DNA of 64,000 nt from Coenobita brevimanus (GCA_032717465.1 CM064658.1:8042895-8106894), one strand, 5' to 3'; shown: positions 20,840-32,594, counted from the first letter of the stretch. The notes: generated from the sequence alone by a model not told the origin. Program-made: numbers and translations.

Positions 20840-22509
20840 AAAAAGTGAGCAGATGGAGAGAACACTTTAAGGAATTGTTGAACATAGAGGATGGAAGTAA
20901 TGCAAGTATAAATGGCTGGAGAATGGCTGGGAAAGGGAGGGAGGTGAGAAGACAGGAAGAAATCAGTAAGATAGAAGTTGTGGAAGCAATGAAGAAAGTT
21001 AAATCGGGGAAAGCCCCAGGAATTGAAGGAGTGTGTGGTGAAATGCTGAAGCATGGGGGAGAGATAGTAGTAGAATGGATGTGGAAGATGTGCAGATTGT
21101 CCTGGGAGGAAGGTAGAGTCCCGGAGGATTGGAAGTCAGGTATAATTATTCCCTTGTACAAAGGAAAAGGGGAAAAAGAAGTGTGTGGTAATCATAGGGG
21201 CATTTGTGTTCTTAGTATAATAGGAAAAGTGTATGGTAGGATACTTATTGACAGGGTTAGAGAAAGAACAGAGGAATTAGTTGGAGAAGAACAGGGAGGC
21301 TTTAGGAAGGGAAGAGGTTGTGTAGATCAGATATTCATTCTTAGATCTTTAGTGGAAAAGTTTCTAGAGAAGGGAAAGAAGTTGTATGCAACTTTCATGG
21401 ATTTAGAGAAACCATATGACGGGGTGGATAGACTAGGATTGTGGAAAGTGTTAAGAATATATGGAGTAGATGGGAAGTTGTTGAATGCTGTGAAGAGTAT
21501 GTACGATGGTGCTAAGGCTGCAGTGTGTGTGGATGGTGAACTAAGTGAATTTTTCTCTTTGAAAGTTGGGTTGAAACAGGGATGTGTCATGTCTCCATGG
21601 TTGTTCAATCTGTACATGGATGGGGTAATAAAAGAGGTACAAGGTAGGGTAGTGGATGTTGGAGTGGCCCTGGTGAGAGAGGATAGTGTTTGGAAACTCC
21701 CTGTACTGTTGTTTGCAGATGATACTGTGTTGTTGAGTGAAGACGAAGGGGAGCTGCAAGGCTTGGTGGATGAGTTTGGGAGAGTGTGTAAGAAACAGAA
21801 TCAAAAGATGAATGTAGGGAAGAGTAGAGTGATGGTCTTTGAGAGAGGTGAAGTCAGTGAATGTACAGTAAGGTTGGATGATGAGGAATTGGAAAATGTG
21901 AGTATGTTTAAGTACTTGGGTAGTGTGATGAGTAAGGATGGAGGTTTGGAGGGTGAAGTGCTTGAAAGGGTACAGCAGGGAAGAAAGGTTGCTGGTTCTT
22001 TGAAAGCAGTGATAAGAAACAGGGAAGTGAAAAAGTTACTACATGACAGTATTGTGATACCAACTCTGACGTATGGAAGTGAAGCTTGGACGTTGTTGGA
22101 AGGACACAAGTCAAGAGTGAGAGCAGTGGAAATGAGTTATTTAAGAGGAGCCTGTGGAGTCACATGGAGAGACAGGCTGACGAATGAGGATATAAAGGAG
22201 TGTTGTGGTGTGGATGTGGATGTGATAGGAAGCGTTATGAGGAACACACTGAGGTGGTTTGGCCATGTGGAGAGGATGGAGGGTGAAAGACTGACAAAGA
22301 GAGTGTATGTGAGTGAGGTGGAGGGGGGAAGAGGAGGGGGAGGCCGAGGATGAGATGGAGGGATGGGGTGGAGAGGTATATGAGAGAGGGGGGTGTAAGT
22401 TGGGAGCAGGGCAGTGAAATGGCGGGGGACAGGGCGACTTGGAGGCGATTCGTTTGTGGCCACCCCAAATGGGATTGAGGCGTCTGGCAATAGATAGATA
22501 GATAGATAG
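20840..22509 (+). mobile_element. RTE LINE copy, 5'-truncated
   Basis: This begins in the linker before RT and ends in the family tail GGGATTGAGGCGTCTGGC followed by (ATAG)n. ACCAAAA occurs near the left junction (20831-20837) and again after the tail (22514-22520), a possible short target duplication. It is very close in sequence to the copies at 24.1-27.6 and 46.6-48.9 kb. Confidence 0.88.
20845..22490 (+). pseudogene. RTE reverse transcriptase ORF, one-base deletion near the end
   Basis: The open frame 20845-22353 covers RT blocks GKAPGIEGVCGEMLK, GIIIPLYKGKG, FRKGRGCVDQIF, MDLEKPYDGVDRLGLW, GLKQGCVMSPWLFN and the catalytic LLFADDTVLL, then the C-terminal GACGVTWRDRLTNED block. Compared with the copy at 46703, a single G is missing in the G-rich stretch near 22330-22345. 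This shifts the frame before the GRPRMRWRDGVERY end. It also lacks 12 bases between two GAAGTG repeats near 22027, an in-frame deletion. Confidence 0.88.
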
Positions 22510-22519
22510 GTCTAACCAA

Positions 22520-22720
22520 AAAATTTCTATCTATATCCGTCTGTAGCCAGACACCATAATCCCATAAGGGGAACTGTCTTTGAGTTAAGTTGTTTAATGG
22601 GAGGGCACTAACCCTCCACCAGCCCACTTGTTGACATGTAAGTAACATGTATGGGTTGGTTATTTGATTACCACCCAGCATTGTAAATGATTTCCTGGCT
22701 TACAGGTTTGGAGACACTAC
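22520..22720 (-). mobile_element. SINE fragment with RTE-like tail (copy 1)
   Basis: On the plus strand it starts with the reversed RTE-type tail (TATCTATATCCG, then GCCAGACACCATAATCCC). It continues GGGCACTAACCCTCCACCA and the shared head segment GGTTATTTGATTACCACCCAGC. It is the partner of the better copy at 22882. Confidence 0.65.
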
Positions 22721-22881
22721 ACACACAGGAGCAGACACATGGACTAGTTTACCTTCATACATAGTTGAAGCCCTTGTAATTGCGATCTTCAATAGAAAAA
22801 TTGATAAATTTGGAGGCAAACATGATGCAGAATATGTCTGAAGCAACATTACACCACCAGCCCAGTTTTACCTGCAGATCT

Positions 22882-23260
22882 ATTCTATCTATCTATTGCC
22901 AGACGCCACAATCCCGTACGGGGTGGCCATTTGACTCCGAGTTATTTGTTTTACAGGGAGGGACACTAACCCTCCACCAATCCACTTGACACGTAGGGAG
23001 CATGTATGGTTTGTTATATGGTTACCACCCAGCGTCGTAAATGGTTTCTTGGCTTACAGGAAACCATTTGGCTTGTAACTCAATGTAAAGCCACCTGTAA
23101 CAGAAAGAAAAGCATTAAGTAGTGACAGGAAAGGTGGGAGAAATAGGAAGAGAGGAGGCCAGGCACAGAAAAAGAATGATAAAGGCTAAGGAAGAAGTAG
23201 ACAGCATTACATCAAGTGAGTGGATGATGGTCGCCACCACCTACCTCTCGATGTATAGGA
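22882..23260 (-). mobile_element. SINE with RTE-derived 3' tail (copy 2)
   Basis: Read on the minus strand, the 3' 40-odd bases (GGCCACCCC..ACGGGATTG.GGCGTCTGGC, then ATAGATAG) are nearly identical to the tails of the RTE LINEs at 22.5, 27.6 and 48.9 kb. The rest is unrelated to RTE coding sequence and includes a head with the hairpin AAATGGTTTC...GAAACCATTT (23038-23075). Borrowing the 3' tail of a partner LINE is a known way for SINEs to be mobilised. Confidence 0.75.
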
Positions 23261-24083
23261 ATACCAGCATCCTGTTGCAGCCTCAATAAATCTGAATAAA
23301 TTATGTGAGAAAATTATCCTGTGCCGAAAATTTTTTTTCAGGGGATAAGAAAAATATATTTTAAACAAATCAATATATCTGTAGGTTGAATGGATCAAGT
23401 ATGTGATGATTTTAGTGATGTTTTAGTACAATACAGTGGAAATTCTGTATGGCGGTTGTGGTTTGTATACTTTAGCCATTTTACCTTAACCTGGTCTAAA
23501 TTTTCATCCTCTTTCATCTTGTTTCATGTAGTTCAGTGGCAGGGAAAGACAGTGCTACAAATCTGCTTCCATTCCATATGACCGGTTCATGACCAGCATC
23601 ATATTTTAGTGTTAATCTCTTGTTACAGCTCAGCAATGCAGATAGAGTGAAAATAATTTTAAGCCAATTTGGAATAAAAGGAATAAAATGTATTTCATTT
23701 CTGTAGTCAAATTGCCCCATTTGTTTGATAGAATTTTATCATATGGCATCACATGTACAATGTTTTTAAGAGCATGTGGTGAAATAGGTTAGCAGTTCCT
23801 TGTCCTGTAACATACAGTACAGTAATATGCCCTTATATAACACTCCACTTCCACACTGCTGGACAATTTCTCATATGGTGCAGGGACAGCTCCTCACTCA
23901 GTGTTATCAGTAGCTATGTACCATGCATTAGTTATTTATATCCTACTCCAGATGCCTCAACCACACCCACTGAGCTGTCCCTGTAACATGTATGGTATGT
24001 GCGTTTCTAGTGGAGTGCTGTTTTTGAGCCATCCTGTATTTCATGTGTAAAATAGATTACTGTACTGTACTTTTTAACCCTGT
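23261..24083. other. No gene recognised
   Basis: A/T-rich sequence with only short frames on both strands and no domain, RNA or repeat that I recognise. Confidence 0.6.
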
Positions 24084-25674
24084 AGTTTGATAACAGAAGA
24101 AATATGCACAGCATGTGATGTGGTGTGTGGGAGGAAGAGAAAATGGAGGGGGGTGCAAGGAACAGCGTGGTGGACTGAAGAGGTGAGACAGGCTGTGTCA
24201 CTAAAGAAGAAAGCATACAATGAATGGATGAGAAATAGGGGCGTGGAAGAAGTTGAGAGGCTTAAGAGAGAGTTATATGTAGAAAGAAAGAGAGAGGTGA
24301 AAAGATTAGTAAGAGAGAGTAAGAGGAGAGTGGATGAGGAATTTGGAAGGAATTTGAGTGTAAAGTGGAGGGACTTTAAGAAGATGTTCTGGAAAGAGGT
24401 GAAGAGAGTAAGACAGGGTGGAAGTGAGGTTAGCAGGGGAGTGAAAGATAAAAATGGTAGATTACTAGTCGAGAAGGGAGAAAAAGTGAGCAGATGGAGA
24501 GAACACTTTAAGGAATTGTTGAACGTACAGGATGGAAGTAATGCGAGTATAAGTGGCTGGGGAATGGCTGGGAGAAGGAGGTAGGTGAGAAGACAGGAAG
24601 CAATGAAGAAAGTTAAATTGGGGAAAGCCCCATAAATTGATGGAGTGTGTGGTGAAATGCTGAAGCATGGGGGAGAGACAGTAGTAGAATGGATGTGGAA
24701 GATGCGCAGATTGGCCTGGGAGGAAGGTAGAGTCCCGGAGGATTGGAAGTCAGGTATAATTATTCCCTTGTACAAAGGAAAAGGGGAAAAAGAAGTGTGT
24801 GGTAATCATAGGGGCATTTGTGTTCTTAGTATAATAGGAAAAGTGTATGGTAGGATACTTATTGACAGAGTTAGAGAAAGAACAGAGGAATTAGTTGGAG
24901 AAGAACAGGGAGGCTTTAGGAAGGGAAGAGGTTGTGTAGATCAGATATTCATTCATAGATCTTTAGGCGAAAAGTTTCTAGAGAAGGGAAAGAAGTTAAG
25001 TTGTATGCGGCTTTCATGGATTTGGAGAAAGCATATGACAGGGTGGATAGACAAGGATTGTGGAAAGTATTAAGAATATATGGAGTAGATGGAAAGTTGT
25101 TGAATACTGTGTGAAGAGTATGTATGATGGTGCTAAGGCTGCAGTGAATGTGGATGGTGAACTAAGTGAATTTTTCTCTTTGGAGGTTGGGTTGAAACAG
25201 GGATGTGTCATGTCACCATGGTTGTTCAATCTGTACATGGATGGGGTAATAAAAGAGGTACAAGGTAGGGTAGTGGATGTTGGAGTGGCCCTGGTGAGAG
25301 AGGATAGTGTTTGGAAACTCCCTGTACTGTTGTTTGCAGATGATACTGTGTTGTTGAGTGAAGACGAAGGGGAGCTGCAAGGCTTGGTGGATGAGTTTGG
25401 GAGAGTGTGCAAGAAACGGAATCTAAAGATGAAAGTACGGAAGAGTAAAGTGATGGTCTTTGAGAGAGGTGAAGTCAGTGAATGTACAGCGAGGTTGGAT
25501 GGTGAGGAATTGGAAAATGTGAGTACGTTTAAGTACTTGGGTAGTGTGATGAGTAAGGATGGAGGTTTGGAGGGTGAAGTGCTTGAAAGGGTACAGCAGG
25601 GAAGAAAGGTTGCTGGTTCTTTGAAAGCAGTGATAAGAAACAGAGAAGTTAGCATGGAAGTGAAAAAGTTACTA

Positions 25675-27116
25675 CAGTACCCTCGCGTCCAACACGCGTT
25701 AGTCCAGCACGATTCGAGTCCAGCACGGAGAGCAATTAATTAGTATTATTTAATACGATTTAATTACTGCAACACGAGTGTGTTAGCATAACACGCACAG
25801 AGCTCCGAGAAGTGGGCGAAATCCGCAGAGTTCACTCTAGCACGATCACCCCCTGTCCAACACGGTCATACTGGACATTCCCATGATGATGATAGCCAAT
25901 GAAAAACTTCTGATCAAGTAGCCTTCCCCGCCTGCTATCGTGACGTGATTGTGATGCCGCCCAATTAAAAACGCTTCTGGTGTCACATGATGTTTTGTTT
26001 ACATTTCTCCCGCCACAGTGCCACTCAGTCGCATAATTGCATTGGAAGGTGCTTTTTTCTTGCTGCATTTTCTGCCCTTGTTACTGCATTTTACCCTGCT
26101 CACAATGCCTAGGAAGCCTTCTGAGAACCCCAAGAAGCGTCGGCACCTCCCTCAGGCCACCAAGCTAGAAAGCATCGAGAGGAAGAAGAAAGGTGAGAGG
26201 AAAGTTGACATTGCCAAGGCCTACGACATGAATGAAGCCAACGTGATCATAATAAAAAACTTTAGACAAGATCCTGGCAGCCGAAGGCTATCACACGGCA
26301 CTTCATACCAGGTTTACCGAGGATACGATGGTAAATCGGAACGGTAATGTAGTAAAATTGCCATCGATACCACGGGCATTTGGAATTCATCTGGATGGAT
26401 TCCTGCCGAGCATACGACGGCCAAACAGTGTGACCAAAACCCAGGCGACTCGACAGAGAATGTATCTTACTACAGCATTGAACATTTAGCCTGACATTGA
26501 ATACATATTAATATTTTAGAATAAATATCAATTGTTTTGAAACCCTTCTCATCGACGTGCGTACCAGTTTATAAACAAAGTTGCTTCTCCTTATTCTCTA
26601 CCGAGTCAGCGACAGCGATCACTTTCCACAGTCACGAGATGGGGCTCTGGCAACAGTGTGAGAAGCATGCACTTTGCCAAGGATCACAGTGCTAGGACAG
26701 GCAGAAGCAGGACCTTCCATGGCTGTGGACGAAGATAGTGATTCTGAGTGTGATTTCGAAGGATTTATGAGGGAGGTTGAGGAGGAGCAACAGCCATTAC
26801 CCGCTAGTGACGCCAGCAGCCATCCTCCGGGGACCCAGTAGGACTAACTACAGCCTTGGATACCACCTTCCATTCCCAGCAAGCCCACCAACACTATCCT
26901 AAAAGGTTAGTTATCATTCATAGCACAGTACCATTTATTATAATTACAATAGTACCAATATATGTATAGGTATATGTAGGTATTTAGGGTGACTTTTCTG
27001 AGGGTTGCTGACATAATTCATTTTTCCCCAAAAGCTCTATTGTTAGTCCAACACGTTTTTGGTCCAACACGTGACCCATGCATGACAATATTACCGTGCT
27101 GGACGCGAGAGTACTG
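25675..27116 (+). mobile_element. Tigger (pogo-type) element, internally deleted
   Basis: Left end CAGTACCCTCGCGTCCAACA and right end CGTGCTGGACGCGAGAGTACTG are inverted repeats of about 24 bp, flanked by TA on both sides (25673-25674 and 27117-27118). Removing the insert plus one TA gives TTACTACATG, exactly the sequence at the uninterrupted site in the sister RTE copy (about 48415-48424). At 1442 bp it retains only the DNA-binding N-terminus of the transposase and no DDE region, so it is non-autonomous. Confidence 0.93.
26105..26347 (+). pseudogene. Tigger transposase N-terminus (helix-turn-helix part only)
   Basis: The start MPRKPSENPKKRRHLPQATK, then ERKKKGERKVDIAKAYDMNE, matches the pogo/CENP-B-like N-terminal helix-turn-helix of Tigger transposases, which binds the element ends. 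After about 60 residues the similarity stops. A stop follows at 26345. No catalytic triad is present. Confidence 0.85.
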
Positions 27117-27789
27117 TACATGTCAGTATTGTGATACCAACTCTAACATATGGAAGTGAAGCTTGGACATTGTTGGAAGGACACAAGTCAAGAGTGAGAG
27201 CAGTGGAAATGAGTTATTTAAGAGAAGCCTGTGGAGTCACATGGAGAGACAGGCTGACGAATGAGGATATCAAGGAGCGTTGTGGTGTGGATGTGGATGA
27301 GATAGGAAGTGTTATGAGGAACACACTGAGGTGGTTTGGCCATGTGGAGAGGATGGAGGGTGAAAGACTGACTAAGAGAGTGTATGTGAGTGAGGTGGAG
27401 GGGGGAAGAGGGAGGGGGAGGCCGAGGATGAGATGGAGGGATGGGGTGGAGAGGTATATGAGAGAGGGGGGTGTGAGTTTGGAGCAGGGCAGTGAATGGT
27501 GGGGGACAGGACGACGTGGAGGCGATTTGTTTGTGGCCACCCCAAACGGGATTGAGGCGTCTGGCAATAGATAGATAGATAGATAGTTTGATAACATGTT
27601 TCATTGATTTATGCTTGCTGCCTCATGATGATTTTATTCACCTTTGAGAGGATGTCTTTTAGTGAAGGCTGTGCAGTATCTAACCTCCTCTCCCATTCAG
27701 AAAGTCTCTGAAGTTGAATAAAGATGTTTGGGGATAGCAAGAATAAAATGAAAAATTTTCATTGGATTTATAGGACTTCGATGCATATT

Positions 27790-28275
27790 GTCCATCCAGC
27801 CATCCATCATCCAATCCTACATTGCCTTATGAGGAGCATAGGAGCCCGGGGCTAGGCAGTTGGTCCCGACATTTAAGATGAGAGTGACCAGACTCACTCA
27901 TCCCTGAGTGGCATTACGTGAGCAATCAACCCCAACCACTCCTTGGATATAAACCTTCACTGGCTCAATCCAATTGGAGCACAATAATTACCCACTAAAG
28001 CACCAGGCACCAAAATTTGGTTATATGGTTACCACCCAGTGTAGTAAATGGTTTCCTGGTGTACAGGAAACCATTTGGCTTGTCACTCAGTGTAGAGTCA
28101 CTGAGTGACAAGCTAATGTAAGGAAAAGGAATGAAGGAAAGAAAGACAGAAGAGGGAGTGTAAAGTTACCCGTAGGCAGGAGGATAAGGAAAGAATGAAT
28201 GAAAGAAGAAAGAAAAGAGGACGGAAGGAAAGAAGGATGGAGGAGAGGAAAGGGCAGACACCTGACAGCAGCACA
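27790..28275 (-). mobile_element. SINE-like repeat, (GATG)n-tailed subfamily, copy P1
   Basis: On the plus strand it starts CCATCCAGCCATCCATCATC and has landmarks GGAGCCCGGGGCTAGGCAG, TGGCATTACGTGAGCAAT and GGTTACCACCCAGTG. It then has the hairpin AAATGGTTTCCTG/CAGGAAACCATTT (28044-28076) and a purine-rich end with GACAGCAGCAC. Similar copies lie at 42288, 42812 (short), 49376 (reversed) and 55320. Read on the minus strand it ends in a GATGG tail. The hairpin head is shared with the RTE-tailed SINE at 22882. Confidence 0.7.
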
Positions 28276-28280
28276 CGTAA

Positions 28281-28555
28281 TACCTGTATTTGTAAAATTG
28301 GGGCTGAAGCCAGGACTGTTTTTGGAGGCAGAGGGCAAGGCTGAGAACCTGAAATTGTGGCCTCGAGGCTGAGGGCATAAAGCTGGGGCCAGACCTCAGC
28401 CCCATGTCTGAAAAATAGGCTAATGTCCATGCGGATTTGGTGAGTGAGAGGGAGCCTGCCTGAATTTTTCTCCTTGTTTTTAATGCATCATGGAGTGCAG
28501 TAGCACTCATGAAGTAGGAATGGCGCAGGTTCAGAGTGGCGTCCTCTCTTACAGT
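28281..28555. other. Nothing recognised
   Basis: Sequence rich in GAGGC and GGGGC words between a SINE and a LINE. No frame or repeat identified. Confidence 0.5.
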
Positions 28556-28926
28556 GTTTTTTTTTTTTTTTTTTTTTTTTTATGCGAGGAAGAAGGAACC
28601 AAAGGCCATGAGCCTGCAGTAACAGTTCCCTCCAAGAGAAAAACAAAATACAATATAGAGCCAAATTCAAGATCCGATCATTTTGAGATGCCTGGACACA
28701 CTGCGTTTGAAAGACTGGAGATCATAGGCAGCAGGAAATACAGATAGAGGGAGACAGTTCCAGAGTTGACCTGTTGCATAAATGAAAGACTGGGAGTAAC
28801 GGTTAATTCTTGCATTAGAGAGTTGGACAGAAAAAGGATGAGAGTCTGCTGCCAGACGGGTGCTACGCGCCCGTCGTAGAGGTGGAGGAATGCAAGCAGA
28901 CAGTTCAGAGGAGCAGTGACCATTAA

Positions 28927-29952
28927 CCCTTTAACCGCGGGTGTCATTCCAGAATGACGTTGCAAAAACTGGACCAAACCGCGGGTGTCATTCTCGAATG
29001 TTTGTGAATATTTTGAATACCCCGCATTTTTTCCATGCGCCAATTGTTTCAAGGGAGAGTAGCTATTAAGTTCTTTCACTCCAGCCGACCTCCACCTCCC
29101 TCTTTCCCCCCTGGGGCCCCACCTCCCACCCCCTGGGCCCCCCACCTCACCCCTGACCAAGCGCGCATCAGTATCTGTCCAGCTGTGTGAGTGACAACAC
29201 ATGTTGATGTGGCAGTGAAGTGCAGGCAATTACAGTGCCTTTTACCTGTCTCAGTGAACACAGAGTGGGTGTTTATCGTATGTGCAGTGTTCATATATGT
29301 TTATAGTATTATTATCAGAATGTGATTGGCATTTGGTAATGGTGTGTGAGCCAAAAATAGTGATTACAACACCGCTGATGTGGCAGTGAAGTGCAGGCAA
29401 TTACAGTGCCTTTTACCTGCCTCAGTGAACACAGAGTGGGTGTTTATCTTATGTGCAGTGTTCATATATGTTTATAGTATTATTATCAGAATGAGGTTGG
29501 CATTTGGTAATGGTGTGTGAGCGAAAAATAGTGATTACAACACCGCTGATGTGGCAGTGAAGTGCAGGTAATTACAGTGCCTTTTACCTGCCTCAGTGAA
29601 CACAGAGTGGGTGTTTATCGTATGTGCAGTGTTCATATATGTTTATAGTATTATTATCAGAATGAGGTTGGCATTTGGTAATGGTGTATGAACGAAGGTA
29701 ATGATGTGTGAGCGAAAAATAGTGATTTTACACCCCTCACTTCTAACGGCACTGCCCGTCCTGTGAAAGTCAACAAAGTCATGAAACCTACATCAATGGA
29801 AAGCTGAAGGTTAGTACTTTCTAATGGTACCTTATTTTTTTCTCTAGCTTTATTCTGTGCAGAGTTATTAAGGTTTAAAGGTTTGTTTACATTTGGCTGA
29901 AACCCCCGCGGGAGAGGACAGTCAGACCAAAACAATACCCGCGGTTAAAGGG
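28927..29952. mobile_element. piggyBac-like non-autonomous element
   Basis: It is flanked by TTAA on both sides (28923-28926 and 29953-29956). The ends are CCCTTTAACCGCGGGT and ACCCGCGGTTAAAGGG, a 16-bp perfect inverted repeat. Inside the left end, CCGCGGGTGTCATTC occurs twice, at 28935 and 28979. The core contains a three-fold 171-bp repeat. There is no transposase frame. The empty site is preserved at 44885 (CTACTTTAATGGTC) in the sister LINE. Confidence 0.95.
29206..29718 (+). repeat. Three tandem 171-bp repeats in the piggyBac-like element
   Basis: GATGTGGCAGTGAAGTGCAG begins at 29206, 29377 and 29548, giving a period of exactly 171 bp with very few differences between units. Each unit also holds CTCAGTGAACACAGAGTGGG and the A/T-rich TATAGTATTATTATCAGAAT. 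Confidence 0.95.
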
Positions 29953-32115
29953 TTAAAGTAGCGATAGAAAAGAGATAAAGATGCAACAGTGCGGCGAAGA
30001 GACAGAGGTTGAAGGGAGTCAGTAAGAGGAGGAGAGTTAATGAGACGAAAAGCCTTTGACTCCACCCTATTGAGAAGAGCTGTATGAGGGGAGCTTCCCC
30101 ACACGTGAGAGTTGTACTCCACACAGGGGCGGATAAAACCCCTGTATAGAGTCAACAATTGCGCAGGGGTAAAGAAAGAGCGGAGTCGGCTTAGCACACC
30201 CAATCTCTTGGAAGCAGATTTTACAAGAGATGTAATATGATCTTTCCAAGATAAGTCCCGAGTAAATGAAACCCCAAGCATGTTCAAGGATGATGTAGGA
30301 TTAAGCTGAATATTATTAAACATTAGTGGGTATACCTGTGGAAGATTTTGTCGGGTTGAAAGGTGTAAGAACTGAGTCTTAGATGCATTAAAGACAACCA
30401 TATTATTTTTACCCCAGTCAGAGATACGAGCCAAGTCAGACATCAGGTGTGCCATAGCCTCATCCCTTGTTTGTTGAAGTAACTGTTGAGATGGGCGTTG
30501 CGGGAACCGAATGGAAAGGTGAAGGGTGGAGTCATCAGCGTATGAGTGGATAGGGTTAGATGTACAGCTTAGAAGATCATTGATGAATAAAAGGAAGAGA
30601 GTTGGTGATAGGACAGAGCCCTGAGGAACACCACTGTTGATAGATCTAGGAAAAGAACGATGGCCGTCTATAACAGCGGCTATAGAACGACCAGAAAGGA
30701 AGCTAGCGATGAAGGCACAGATAGAAGGATAGAAACCGTAGGAGGGCAGTTTGGAAATTAAAGATTTATGCCAGACTCAATCGAAAGCCTTTGAGATGTC
30801 AAGTGCAATGGCAAAGCTTTCGCCAAAGTCCCGAAAGGAGGATGACCAGGAGTCTGAAAGATAGGTGAGAAGATCGCCAGTGGAGCGTCCCTGACGGAAC
30901 CCATACTGACGATCGGAAAGAAGGTTGTGATAGGAAAGATGCCTTAAAATTTTTCTATTAAGAATTGACTCGAAAACTTTTGAAATACAGGACGTTAAAG
31001 CAATTGGACGATAGTTGGAGGGTTGGGAGTGGTCACCCTTCTTTGGGACTGGCTGAATGAGAGCAAACTTCCAGCAAGAAGGAAAGGTACAAGTTGACAG
31101 ACAAAGACGAAAGAGTTTGCCTAGGCAGGGTGTAAGCACAGAAGCACAGTTCTTGAGAACAACAGGAGGGACCCCATCAGGCCCATATGCCTTGTTAGTA
31201 CTGAGGCCAGTGATGGCAGAAAATACATCAACTGAAGAAATTTTAATGTCAGCCATGAGGAAGTCAGAGGGGGGAAGTGATGGAGGAACAGCACCGGAAT
31301 CGTCTAAGGTAGAATTGGAGGAGAAAGTCTGTGCGAAGAGATCTGCTTTATCAGTAGAAGAAATAGCTACAGAACCATCAGAGTAGAAAAGAGGAGGGAA
31401 GGATGATGAGGTAAAGTTGTTAGAAAGATTTTTGGCAAGATGCCAGAAGGAGCGGGAAGAATTCGAGTTGGAGAGTTGAGAGCATTTAGTATGGATGAAA
31501 TTATTTTTAGTATAGCGAAGAACAGACTTAGCACGATTCCGGGCAGAAACGTAAAGATGATGTGATTCAGGGGTGGGTTGGCTCCGGTACCTTTTGTAGG
31601 CCCTCTCCTTGTTGCGGACAGCATTAGAACAAGCGTGATTAAACCAAGGCTTTCTTGCATTAGTCAAAGGAAATGAGAAAGGAATGTATGCTTCCATGCC
31701 CGAGAGAATAACCTCCGTAATGTGCAAGGCACACTCAGATGGCTCACGGCTATGGAAGCAATAATCATTCCAGGGAAAGTCAAAGAAGTATTGCCTGAGG
31801 GCCTCCCAGTCTGCGGCTCCAAAATGCCACAGACGACGTTTCCCTGGAGGGTCCACAGGCCGTACCGGAGTGATAGGACAGGTTAAGGTAATAAGGTTGT
31901 GATCGGAGGAGCCCAACGGAGAGAAAAGATTAACAGAGTAAGCAGAAGGATTAGTTGTGAGGAAGAGGTCAAGTATGTTGGAGCTCTCTCCAAGGCGGTC
32001 AGGGATACGGGTAGGGTGCTGTACAAGCTGCTCTAGGTCATTAAGGATAGAAAAGATGTAGGCTTGTTCACCAGGTGGATCCGTGAAAGGAGCATTCGCA
32101 AGAAAAGTCGCAAAG

Positions 32116-32590
32116 CTTAGTTCTAAGCTTGTAGACTAAAAGACCTTCAAGTGCAAAAGTACTTGCAAAGTCTTGTTAACCTTCTTAGGAGTCGCAAAAT
32201 TGAACCACAAAATTATCGATTTTATTCATATTTCTTTCCTTCTTTCATATTAATCAGTTGTAACTCCAAAACAAAAAGGCATACGCTAGCGTATTGTACA
32301 CCAAAATGCTGTTTGTCAAGTGTAGATGTTTCTTTTCATGTTTAGAAAAACATTCAGGCTACGGTTCGCAAGTTACAGCTTGAAAATCACATCGTAGTCT
32401 CGTGTAAGTTAAGTACGCCATTTTGTGCAATATTGGTTGGCTACAGCTCACCTTCATTTAAAGAACCTACCAAAACACTTCTTTTCACCGGAAAGCACCC
32501 TTGTTTTAGTATTTCAGTATGCTATGCATGTAACAATCCAAGTCAACTCCTGCTTTGTGCATAAATATACAGTAGTTCCACAAAAAGATC
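32116..32590. other. No gene recognised
   Basis: Mixed A/T-rich sequence upstream of a fold-back element. Frames are short and unsupported. Confidence 0.5.
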
Positions 32591-32594
32591 ATTA

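Larger units (their letters stand above)
24096..27584 (+). mobile_element. RTE LINE copy with a Tigger element inside
   Basis: The 12-bp duplication AGTTTGATAACA flanks the element at 24084-24095 and 27585-27596, giving exact boundaries. It is 5'-truncated in the linker (TEEICTACDVVCGRK). The frame breaks several times, for example near 24580 and 25005 and at 25110. The RT block LLFADDTVLL is present near 25330. The coding region is split at 25675-27116 by a Tigger-type element and continues afterwards with VIPTLTYGSEAWTLL to the (ATAG)n tail. Confidence 0.93.
28600..32110 (-). pseudogene. Reverse transcriptase and endonuclease ORF of the reversed LINE
   Basis: In coding order: an endonuclease end ([10 protein letters not shown], then [10 protein letters not shown] near 31910), a linker, RT blocks [31 protein letters not shown], and after an in-frame stop the SYADDSTLH block near 30535. 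The C-terminal part has FNASKTQFLHLS and ASLSLFYRYF, where the piggyBac-like element enters. The stop at 30777 is CGA to TGA when compared with the sister copy (FDRVWH, near 44062), a CpG-type transition. The start of the protein is missing. Confidence 0.85.
28558..32115 (-). mobile_element. Jockey/I-like LINE, reversed, with piggyBac-like insertion
   Basis: The plus-strand T24 run at 28558-28581 is the poly(A) tail of a minus-strand LINE. The coding part runs from the C-terminus near 28600-28920, through the piggyBac-like insert (28927-29952), then upstream to the endonuclease region near 32100. It is the sister of 43711-45243, which preserves the uninterrupted sequence at the insertion site. 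Confidence 0.9.
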
